Below are positions 15,944 through 23,111 of a stretch of 55,463 bases of DNA, piece by piece. A program made the position numbers and the translations under genes. Numbering within the stretch: the stretch's first letter is position 1; the number at the start of each line of letters is the position of its first letter. A model generated the notes under the pieces. It made no database searches. It was given only the letters and a program-made list of their open reading frames with translations, and was not told the DNA's origin. The DNA comes from Alloclostridium intestinigallinarum (GTDB lineage Bacteria; Bacillota; Clostridia; Christensenellales; UBA3700): contig CAJFNB010000010.1 in NCBI GenBank assembly GCA_904393845.1, forward strand, positions 1-55,463, in the 5' to 3' direction.

Positions 15944-16807
15944 TTAAACCTCCTTGTTTTCGAGAGCAATCAGCATCTCGCGTATTATCTTGCATGCCGC
16001 CGCGGTCGAAACTCCGCTTTGGTCGTAGTGGGGCGAAAGTTCGTTTACGTCGCAACCCACGATATTTGCCTTTCTGCACACCTGCGTAGCCGCCTTCCTC
16101 AATTGCTCGAAAGTGACTCCGCCCGGTTCGGGAGTGCCCGTGCCGGGGAAACAGGACGGGTCGAGCACGTCCAGGTCCAGCGTGAAGTATACGGGAACGC
16201 CCTTTAACTTTTCAAGCGTTTCGCCAAGCCCTTCAAAGTCGAAAAGGCGGGTTGTGACTTTCCCTTTTCCCCACGCAAATTCGCTCTTATCGCCCGAACG
16301 TATTCCGAACTGGAAAATTTTACCGTCACCGACAAGGTCGTAACAGCGGTGCAGTACGCACGCGTGGGAGAGCTTTACGCCCAGATAGTCGTCCCTTAAG
16401 TCCGCGTGCGCGTCAAAGTGTATTATGTGCACGTCAGGATATTTCTCCCATACCGCCCTGAAAGCGCCCAGCGTCACCAAGTGTTCGCCGCCTATCATGA
16501 AGGGGATTTTTCCGTCCTTCAAAATACTGCCCGCGCGCTTTTTTATCGCTTTTAGGGTGGCTGTGGCTTCTCCTATCGGCAGTTCCAGTTCCCCGCTGTC
16601 GAAAACGCGGCAGTCTAAAAGGTCGGCGTCCTGGTAGGGGCTGTACGTTTCCAGCCCGAAGGAATCGCGCCTTATCGCGCCGCCGGCAAAGCGGGTGCCG
16701 GGGCGGAAGGACGTGGTGCCGTCGAAGGGCGCGGAAAACAGCACTATATCTGCGTCCTTATATTTACAATCGCACGCCATAAAGGCGTCAGTCTGCATGT
16801 TCAACAT
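15944..16807 (-). CDS. speB: Agmatinase-like ureohydrolase
   Basis: Manganese ureohydrolase of 287 residues; in this context it should hydrolyse agmatine from arginine decarboxylase to putrescine and urea. Metal-ligand motifs are GGEH, FDAHADLRDDY and DLDVLDPS. The start is uncertain: ATGs occur at residues 1, 4 and 10. The first has GGAG ten bases upstream and gives a 20-base overlap with speE, the third aligns best with the start of the fold. It is followed one base later by the dehydrogenase gene. Confidence 0.88.
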   Translation of the reverse strand: MLNMQTDAFMACDCKYKDADIVLFSAPFDGTTSFRPGTRFAGGAIRRDSFGLETYSPYQDADLLDCRVFDSGELELPIGEATATLKAIKKRAGSILKDGKIPFMIGGEHLVTLGAFRAVWEKYPDVHIIHFDAHADLRDDYLGVKLSHACVLHRCYDLVGDGKIFQFGIRSGDKSEFAWGKGKVTTRLFDFEGLGETLEKLKGVPVYFTLDLDVLDPSCFPGTGTPEPGGVTFEQLRKAATQVCRKANIVGCDVNELSPHYDQSGVSTAAACKIIREMLIALENKEV

Positions 16808-17648
16808 TGCTCAGTAGCTCCTCTACGTATGCGGGGATATAAAACGCCCCTTTGTGCAAAGTCGTGGTATAGTATTTGCATTTTATGCCGCGCGCGTTCC
16901 ACTTTTTTTCGTCAAGGTCGCGCAGCGGGTGGTATTTTTTGGAAGCGAATCCGAACAGCCAGTGCCCGGAAGGGTAGCTGGGGATATGCGCCTGGTACAC
17001 TTTTGCTTTGGGGAAGGATTCCACGATGCGCTTGTGCGCGCGCTGGCAGGCAATCGCGTCCTCCGCGTAAAAGGGGCTTTCGTGCTGGTTGACCATAATG
17101 CCGTCTTCGCGCAGGGCCTTGTAGCAGTTGCCGTAAAATTCGCGGGTGAAAAGTCCTTCTCCCGGCCCGAACGGGTCGGTGGAGTCCACTATTATAAGGT
17201 CGTAGGCGTCCTTTCTGGTGCGCACGAATTTCAGTCCGTCTTCAAAGTGCAGGCTCACCCTGGGGTCGTCGAAGGCGCAGGCGGTAAAGGGCAGATATTC
17301 CCTGCACACGCGCGTGACTTCCTCGTCTATCTCCACCAGGTCGATATGTTCTATATCGCCGTATTTGACAAGTTCGCGGATAACTCCGCCGTCGCCGCCG
17401 CCGATGACGAGTATATCCTTTGCGTGCGGGTGCACGGCGAGGGGGACGTGCGTTATCATCTCGTGATAGATGAACTCGTCCTTTTCCGTAAGCATCATAT
17501 AGCCGTCAAGCACCAAAAATCTGCCGAATTCGGGCGAATCGAACACGTCTATGCGCTGGAATTCGCTCCTGCCCGAGTACACCTGCTTATCCACGCGGAT
17601 GGAAAGTTTAACGTTGGGCGTATGCATTTCAGAAAACCAGTATTCCAT
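16788..17648 (-). CDS. speE: Spermidine synthase
   Basis: Aminopropyltransferase of 286 residues that uses decarboxylated SAM to convert putrescine to spermidine. The SAM-binding core is DILVIGGGDGGVIRELVKY, followed by HIDLVEIDEEV and the catalytic IIVDSTDPFGPGEGLF. It comes directly after the arginine decarboxylase gene (one base gap) and overlaps speB. The presence of this enzyme with SpeD makes the downstream carboxyspermidine genes look redundant, unless the two routes make different triamines. Confidence 0.95.
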   Translation of the reverse strand: MEYWFSEMHTPNVKLSIRVDKQVYSGRSEFQRIDVFDSPEFGRFLVLDGYMMLTEKDEFIYHEMITHVPLAVHPHAKDILVIGGGDGGVIRELVKYGDIEHIDLVEIDEEVTRVCREYLPFTACAFDDPRVSLHFEDGLKFVRTRKDAYDLIIVDSTDPFGPGEGLFTREFYGNCYKALREDGIMVNQHESPFYAEDAIACQRAHKRIVESFPKAKVYQAHIPSYPSGHWLFGFASKKYHPLRDLDEKKWNARGIKCKYYTTTLHKGAFYIPAYVEELLSNVEHAD

Positions 17649-17649
17649 A

Positions 17650-19104
17650 TCAAACTCCTTTTAGCACGTTCAGCCTTGTAATGTCGGCGTCTTCCGGGCC
17701 GGTCATGGAACAGCCCTTGTCCTTGGCGTATCTTATATAGTCGAGTATCTGCGGCGTAATCTTCTCCCCGGGCGCGAGTATGGGTATGCCGGGAGGGTAG
17801 CACATTACGAATTCGCTGCAAATCCTGCCCGACGTTTCTTCTATGGGCAGGGAAATTTTGTCCGCGTAAAACGCTTCCTGCGGCGACACCACAACGACGG
17901 GGTCGATGTATTCCTGCTTCATAAGTCCCGCCTTGTCGCGCTTGAACCGTCTGCGTATCTCCGCTAAGGCGCCGATGAGCCTTTCTATCTCGCGGGGACG
18001 GTCGCCTATCGAGATGTAGGCTAGCAGGTTGCCCAAATCGCCGAATTCCGCCTGAATGTCGTATTCGTCGCGCAAAAGCGAGTAGACTTCTATGCCCGCA
18101 AGTCCCACGTTCAGCGTGTTTATAGAAAGTTTTGTTTCGTCAAAGTCGAATATGCTGTCGCCGTTGATCAGTTCCCTGCCGTAAGCGTAGTAGTCGCCTA
18201 TTTCGTTCACCTCGTCGCGGGCGTATCTTGCAAGGCGCATTACGCGCGCAAAGGCGTCTTTGCCGCGGAGCGCCAGATTCCTGCGCGAAATATCCAGTGA
18301 AGAAAGCAGAAGGTAAGACGCGCTCGTCGTCTGTGTAAGGTTTATTATCTGCCTTACATAGCCTTCGTGCATGGAAGGGCCGGTGAGCAATATGGAACTT
18401 TGCGTAAGACTGCCGCCCGACTTGTGCATGGAAACCGCCGCCATATCCGCGCCCGCCGCCATGGCGGAAACGGGCATATCCTCGCCGAAATAAAAGTGCG
18501 TGCCGTGCGCTTCGTCCACTATGCACAGCATATTGTGCTCGTGCGCCAGCTTTACTATCTCCTTGAGATTGGAGCAAATTCCGTAATATGTGGGGTTGTT
18601 CACCAAAACCGCTTTGGCGTCGGGGTTGGCGAGAATGGCTTTTTTCACCCCCTCAACGCCCATGCCCAGCGATATGCCCAGATTGTCGTCGCATTCGGGG
18701 TCCACGTACACGGGCAGGGCGCCGTTAAGCACCATCGCGCCCATGACGCTGCGGTGCACGTTGCGCGGCAGAATTATCTTTTCGCCCTTTTTGGATACGG
18801 CAAGCACCATGCTCTGCACGGCGGAAGTTGTTCCGCCCACCATTAAAAAGGCGTGCGCCGCGCCGAAAGCCTCCGCCGCCAGCTCTTCCGCGTCCTTTAT
18901 GACGGAAACGGGGTGGCACAGAAAGTCCAGACATTTCATGGAATTGACGTCCAGATTCATGCACCGCTCGCCCAAAAGGGCGGTGAGTTCGGGATTGCCG
19001 CGCCCGCGCTTGTGCCCCGGTACGTCGAAAGGCACCATGCGCATGGACTGCAAGTTTTCCAGCGCCTCATAGATTGGCGCGCGCTCTTGTGAAAGTTTTT
19101 TCAT
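17650..19104 (-). CDS. speA: Arginine (Orn/Lys/Arg family) decarboxylase
   Basis: PLP-dependent decarboxylase of 484 residues, aspartate-aminotransferase fold, similar in size to the biosynthetic SpeA of Bacillus. Visible features are FDVPGHKRGRG near residue 26, VDEAHGTHFYF, the PLP lysine in SMHKSGGSLTQ and the C-terminal PPGIPILAPGE. Because an agmatinase gene is two genes downstream, arginine is the likely substrate, giving agmatine. It follows speD by one base. A shorter family member occurs at 38080-39351. Confidence 0.9.
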   Translation of the reverse strand: MKKLSQERAPIYEALENLQSMRMVPFDVPGHKRGRGNPELTALLGERCMNLDVNSMKCLDFLCHPVSVIKDAEELAAEAFGAAHAFLMVGGTTSAVQSMVLAVSKKGEKIILPRNVHRSVMGAMVLNGALPVYVDPECDDNLGISLGMGVEGVKKAILANPDAKAVLVNNPTYYGICSNLKEIVKLAHEHNMLCIVDEAHGTHFYFGEDMPVSAMAAGADMAAVSMHKSGGSLTQSSILLTGPSMHEGYVRQIINLTQTTSASYLLLSSLDISRRNLALRGKDAFARVMRLARYARDEVNEIGDYYAYGRELINGDSIFDFDETKLSINTLNVGLAGIEVYSLLRDEYDIQAEFGDLGNLLAYISIGDRPREIERLIGALAEIRRRFKRDKAGLMKQEYIDPVVVVSPQEAFYADKISLPIEETSGRICSEFVMCYPPGIPILAPGEKITPQILDYIRYAKDKGCSMTGPEDADITRLNVLKGV

Positions 19105-19105
19105 C

Positions 19106-19864
19106 TCAGTACACGTTCCTGCCGCTGAAAATTTCTATCATCTCGCGGCGCAGATTGTTCATTATCTCCAGCCTGAGCCTGGGCGGAAGTTCGTATACGT
19201 CCGTCTTGAACAGGTAGTTTTGCAGATTGATGTCCTTCACCATCATCTTGGTGTGGAATATATTCGCCCCGTACACGTTTATATCCACCGCGTCGTAACG
19301 CGAAAGTATGTTGTCGGACACGTAATCCTGTATGCTGGTCACCTTGTGGTCCATGAACAGCTTTTTGCCGTCCACGTCGCGCGTAAAGCCGCGCACGCGG
19401 TAGTCCATGGTTATTATGTCGGAATCGAACGAGCTTATCAGATAATCCAGCGTGGAAAGGGGCGTTATCTCGCCGCAGGTGGCGACGTCTATATCCACGC
19501 GGAAGGTGGCAAGCGAAGTTTCGGGGTGGTATTCGGGATAGGTATGCACGGTGACGTGGCTTTTGTCAAGGTGCGCCAGCTGTGTTTCGCCCGCTGGCTT
19601 CATAGAACCTTCGGCAATGAGTATGGTTACGGAAGCGCCCTGGGGGTCGTAGTCCTGTTTGGCTATGTTCAGCACCTTTGCGCCTATCATGTCCGTAAGG
19701 GTGGTGAGGATATTGGTAAGGCGTTCGGAGTTATACTGCTCGTCGATGTATGCGATATAATCGCGCTGTTCGCGCGCGGTTTTCGCGTAACATACGTCGT
19801 ATATGTTAAAGCTCAGCGACTTGGTCAGGTTGTTGAACCCGTATAACTTCATCTTATCTTCCAT
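19106..19864 (-). CDS. speD: S-adenosylmethionine decarboxylase (pyruvoyl enzyme)
   Basis: Makes the aminopropyl donor for SpeE. At 252 residues it belongs to the longer Escherichia-type enzyme, not the 120-residue Bacillus type. The self-cleavage site KSH occurs in HLDKSHVTVHTYPE near residue 100, where the serine becomes the pyruvoyl group. The start at 19864 is preceded by CGGAGG; the frame extends 22 codons upstream into the leader terminator and is not used. First gene of the operon, behind a long structured leader. Confidence 0.94.
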   Translation of the reverse strand: MEDKMKLYGFNNLTKSLSFNIYDVCYAKTAREQRDYIAYIDEQYNSERLTNILTTLTDMIGAKVLNIAKQDYDPQGASVTILIAEGSMKPAGETQLAHLDKSHVTVHTYPEYHPETSLATFRVDIDVATCGEITPLSTLDYLISSFDSDIITMDYRVRGFTRDVDGKKLFMDHKVTSIQDYVSDNILSRYDAVDINVYGANIFHTKMMVKDINLQNYLFKTDVYELPPRLRLEIMNNLRREMIEIFSGRNVY

Positions 19865-20193
19865 TTTTCCTCCGACAAAAAGGGCGATATGCCTAAGCAT
19901 ACCGCCCGTAATAATCGTTATAGTGCACAATGCTCCTACGGATAACAGAGTCTATATAGCAAATACTTACTTTTACTACTCTTATTGTTACAAGCGGTTT
20001 GTACGCGCCCAGGCGGCGTACACGGTTATCAAGTAACCAACTTATAAGGGATCGGTTTCCCGATACAATAAGGCAACGCGTGTTGCTGTTCGGCAGTGGA
20101 CCCGGCTGTCCGTATGGCCTTGACCCCTAGGGGTGGTCCGTAGTTATTTGCATGGATACTCTGCAAGGGCGCGGCCCTTTCATATCCGATGGT
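19865..20193 (-). ncRNA. Long structured leader RNA of the polyamine operon, class unknown
   Basis: About 330 bases between promoter and speD with no reading frame. Hairpins on the minus strand in plus coordinates: GGAUA/UAUCC (20183-20187 with 20154-20158) enclosing AAGGGC/GCCCUU (20165-20179); GCAAC/GUUGC (20073-20086); AUCGG-GAAA-CCGAU with a GNRA loop (20051-20064); GGUUA/UAACC (20024-20038); UGUACG/CGUACA (20000-20022). It ends in a terminator. The architecture of a large aptamer followed by an expression platform suggests a metabolite-sensing leader. It does not match SAM-I, T-box, lysine, FMN, TPP or cobalamin landmarks that I know. Confidence 0.65.
19876..19907 (-). terminator. Leader terminator before speD
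   Basis: GGGCGGUAUGC / GCAUAUCGCCC (11 pairs, one G-U) followed by UUUUU, just before the ribosome binding site of speD. It makes the operon a candidate for control by premature termination. Confidence 0.8.
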
Positions 20194-20199
20194 AGCTTC

Positions 20200-20228
20200 A
20201 TTGTAAAGCATAAATTTTCAAATGTCAA
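20200..20228 (-). promoter_or_regulatory. Promoter of the polyamine operon
   Basis: TTGACA, 17 bases, TACAAT on the minus strand. The predicted start near 20193 coincides with the beginning of the structured leader. Confidence 0.8.
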
Positions 20229-20317
20229 TTACTTTCCCGAAAATAGCGCGTATAAAATGAAAAAGTACCCGCCCTTCCCGGGCGGTGTGTAAAGAAAATG
20301 GCGGACGGCGGGGCGTC

Positions 20318-20391
20318 TTGTGAAAAAATTGTGAAAATTAAACGTTAATTTACCTTGCCGCGCTTGCATTTTCCGCCCTCAATAATATAAA
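20318..20391 (+). promoter_or_regulatory. Promoter region of the yitT-like gene with 11-bp direct repeats
   Basis: TTGTGAAAA occurs twice with an 11-base period (20318 and 20329). On the other strand this reads TTCACA-N5-TTCACA, like the direct-repeat boxes of PhoP/OmpR-type regulators. About 25 bases downstream lie TTGCAT (20364-20369) and TATAAA (20386-20391), 16 bases apart, a plausible promoter. Confidence 0.4.
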
Positions 20392-20483
20392 ATTATTAAG
20401 ACAGGCAATATTTTTTTCGGCGCGCGGCGGCGCGGCAATATGAATACGCTGGTCACTCAAATAAACTTTCGCGGAGGTGGCTT

Positions 20484-21551
20484 ATGGCGTCTATCAAAGA
20501 ACAATTCAGACAGATCAAACCCGCAAACTTCTTCTTTCTCACCATTGCGGGTATAATAAACGCGGTGGGCGTAACGCTTTTTCTCGCGCCCGAAGCGGTG
20601 AACTTGTACGACAGCGGATTTTCCGGCACTTCCATTCTGCTGGGCAATCTGACGGAAAACGTCGGTATGAATATGAGTATCTGGCTCATTATTCTCAACG
20701 TGCCGTTTTTCTTGCTCGGACTTAAAAAAATGGGCGTGCCGTTCATAGCGTATTCCCTCTATACCATAGGCGTGTATTCGCTGTTTTCCTGGTGTTTCCA
20801 GACGGGCTTTCATATCGTGTTCCCCGACGGCGGCTCTCCCGTTGCGGGCAGCGACAAACTGCTGTGCGCCATCTTCGGCGGACTCATATCCGGCATAGGC
20901 AGCGGCACTACCATACGTTTCGGCGGAGCAATAGACGGCGTTGAAGTCATGGCGGTAATGTTTTCCAAGCGGATAGGCATGACGGTGGGCACGTTCGTGA
21001 TGAGCTACAACGTGATTTTCTACATAGTGGCGGGAGTCGTCACCCAAAGCTGGGAAGCGCCGCTTTATTCCGTCATCGCCTACGCGGTGGGACTTAAAGC
21101 GGTTGACTTTATGGTTGACGGTTTCGATAAGGCGAAAACGGCGTTCATCATTACGGATAAATACGACGAAATGGCAAGCCTTTTAAGCGAGGAATTCGGG
21201 CGCGGCGTCACCAAGATGGACGCGGAGGGATATTACTCCAAACAGCCCAAAACGGTGCTTTACTGCGTGGTGAACAGGTTCGAGGTGAACAAACTCAAAC
21301 AGATAGTCACAAGCGTGGATCCCAACGCGTTTATGGTTATAAACGACGTTACGGACAGCCTTGGCAGTTCGCTCAAATTCGGCAAAAGAAAGGCGGTCGT
21401 GGAGCGCAGAAAAAAGCGCGGCGAAAAGTTGGAAGAGATGAAAGAGCGCATATTCGAAGGCGAAGGAAAGGATGTAAATTCCGACATGGACGATTCTCCG
21501 GCGGCGCATAACAAAGGGGAAGACGAAGGCGGAAAAAATAATGCGGAATAG
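20484..21551 (+). CDS. YitT family membrane protein with C-terminal DUF2179
   Basis: 355 residues. Residues 1-205 carry five or six hydrophobic segments with GIINAVGVTLFLAPEAVNLYDSGFSGTSIL and GSGTTIRFGGAIDGVE, the YitT pattern. About residues 215-295 form a soluble domain of the DUF2179 type (TAFIITDKYDEMASLL and a second half with VVNRFEVNKLKQIV). The last 60 residues are strongly charged and probably disordered, an addition not usual in the family. Function in the family is not established. AGGTGGCTT precedes the ATG. The metF operon begins 50 bases later. Confidence 0.85.
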   Translation: MASIKEQFRQIKPANFFFLTIAGIINAVGVTLFLAPEAVNLYDSGFSGTSILLGNLTENVGMNMSIWLIILNVPFFLLGLKKMGVPFIAYSLYTIGVYSLFSWCFQTGFHIVFPDGGSPVAGSDKLLCAIFGGLISGIGSGTTIRFGGAIDGVEVMAVMFSKRIGMTVGTFVMSYNVIFYIVAGVVTQSWEAPLYSVIAYAVGLKAVDFMVDGFDKAKTAFIITDKYDEMASLLSEEFGRGVTKMDAEGYYSKQPKTVLYCVVNRFEVNKLKQIVTSVDPNAFMVINDVTDSLGSSLKFGKRKAVVERRKKRGEKLEEMKERIFEGEGKDVNSDMDDSPAAHNKGEDEGGKNNAE

Positions 21552-21601
21552 TCTTATCTTTGTCCGCAAAATGTGTTACAATGTAAAAGAGGAATGAGAA
21601 C

Positions 21602-22483
21602 ATGAGAATTTCGCAGTTGTTTGAAAAGAAAAAAGCGGTATATTCTTTCGAGATATTTCCGCCCAAAGCCAGCGACGATATAAGCAAGATATACTCCACA
21701 CTTGAGAGTATAAAGGATATTGCGCCCGATTATGTGTCCGTGACTTACAGCGCGGGCGGGAGCAGGAATTCGCGCACGGCGGAGATAGCCGACCTGCTTA
21801 AAAACAGGTACGGCATGGAGCCGCTTGCGCACCTCACCTGCGTGAACTCCACCATGGGCGAAGTGGAAGAGGCGATAGACAAGCTGAACAAAATAGGCGT
21901 GGAAAACATACTCGCCCTGCGCGGCGACAGGATAGAGGGGCAGGAAAGGGGAGAATTCAATTACTGCACCGACCTGATTCCCGTAATAAAGCGGCTTTCA
22001 AACGCCGATATAGGCGCGGCGTGCTATCCCGAAGGACACCCCGAAAGCAGGAATATGGTGGAAGACATACGCAACCTGAAAAAGAAGGTGGATCTGGGCG
22101 TAACGCACCTGAATACGCAGTTGTTCTTCGACAACGACGTTTTTCTGAATTTTATGGATAAAGTGCGCCTTGCGGGCATAGACGTGCCCGTGCAGGCGGG
22201 CATAATGCCGCTTGTGAAAAAGTCGCAGTTCGGCGGAATAGTGCGCATGACCGGCGCGGGGATTCCCACCAAGATAGCGCGCATGTACGCCCGTTTCGCC
22301 GACGATCCGCAGTCGCTGGAAGACGCGGGCGTGGCGTACGCCACCGACCAGATAATAGACCTTTTGTCCGCGGGCGTGCAGGGCATACACCTCTACATAA
22401 TGAACAACGCGAGGGTGGCGCGCAGGATAACGGAAAACATAAAACCCATTCTGGACAGGATAAACGGTGAAGACAGATCTTAA
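21602..22483 (+). CDS. metF: Methylenetetrahydrofolate reductase
   Basis: FAD-dependent reduction of 5,10-methylene- to 5-methyltetrahydrofolate, the methyl donor for MetH. At 293 residues it is the normal bacterial length; AVYSFEIFPPK at the N terminus, SVTYSAGGSRN and THLNTQLFFDN are family motifs. It overlaps the next gene by 17 bases. The electron donor may be ferredoxin or NADH in such anaerobes, which the sequence does not settle. A possible extended -10 (TACAAT at 21577) lies just upstream. Confidence 0.92.
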   Translation: MRISQLFEKKKAVYSFEIFPPKASDDISKIYSTLESIKDIAPDYVSVTYSAGGSRNSRTAEIADLLKNRYGMEPLAHLTCVNSTMGEVEEAIDKLNKIGVENILALRGDRIEGQERGEFNYCTDLIPVIKRLSNADIGAACYPEGHPESRNMVEDIRNLKKKVDLGVTHLNTQLFFDNDVFLNFMDKVRLAGIDVPVQAGIMPLVKKSQFGGIVRMTGAGIPTKIARMYARFADDPQSLEDAGVAYATDQIIDLLSAGVQGIHLYIMNNARVARRITENIKPILDRINGEDRS

Positions 22484-23111
22484 AGAGGCGCTGAGATATA
22501 TGGGCGTAAAGGGCGCTCCCGACCCCGCCACGCTGGCTTTGGCAAAGCAGGCGGAAGAGGAAGTGAACGCCCACGCCAAAGTGCGCTCGGTATATAAGCT
22601 GTTCGACGTAAACGTGAGCGAAGAAGGCGGATTCGTCGAGCTTGCCGGAACGGGCGTAAAGCTGGAAGGAAAGCACCTTTCACACCATTTACGCGACTGC
22701 AATCAGGCGTATCTGCTTGCGGCGACGCTGGGTTTTGAAATGGAAAAAAGGGTGAACTATCTGATGAACACCCGCCCCGCGCTCGGAGTGGCAACGGACG
22801 CAATGTGCACTTCCGCCCTCGAATGCGCGCTTGACGACCTGTGCGAAGATTTGCAAAAGCAGTGCGGGAAAAAGCTGAAAACGCGTTTTTCCTGCGGCTA
22901 CGGCGATTTCCCTCTTTCCGCGCAAAAGGATATGGTGAATCTGCTGGATACGGGCAGGAAGATAGGCGTATTTTTATCGGAAAGCATGATGCTTGCGCCG
23001 CAGAAGTCGGTTACGGCGGTAGCCGGCGTAACGGACGTGCCCGGGGCGGACGGCGGCGGTTGCAGCGCTTGCGGAAAGAGCGACTGCGCATTCAGAAAGG
23101 AGAACAAATGA
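22467..23111 (+). CDS. MetH activation-domain-like protein (separate subunit)
   Basis: 214 residues resembling the C-terminal activation domain of cobalamin-dependent methionine synthase, which binds SAM to reactivate oxidised cobalamin. RFSCGYGDFPLSAQKDMVNLL matches the RxSxGYxxxP core. The C terminus has a cysteine motif CSACGKSDC typical of the stand-alone clostridial version. The GTG start at 22467 lies inside the metF end with AGGA upstream; an ATG at residue 12 is the alternative. Its stop overlaps the metH start (ATGA), so the two halves of the enzyme are made together. Confidence 0.82.
   Translation: MKTDLKEALRYMGVKGAPDPATLALAKQAEEEVNAHAKVRSVYKLFDVNVSEEGGFVELAGTGVKLEGKHLSHHLRDCNQAYLLAATLGFEMEKRVNYLMNTRPALGVATDAMCTSALECALDDLCEDLQKQCGKKLKTRFSCGYGDFPLSAQKDMVNLLDTGRKIGVFLSESMMLAPQKSVTAVAGVTDVPGADGGGCSACGKSDCAFRKENK

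Noticed and set aside
19865..20193. T-box or SAM-I riboswitch upstream of speD
   Set aside because: No GGUGGNACCGCG antiterminator box and no SAM-I core motifs could be found; left as an unclassified leader.
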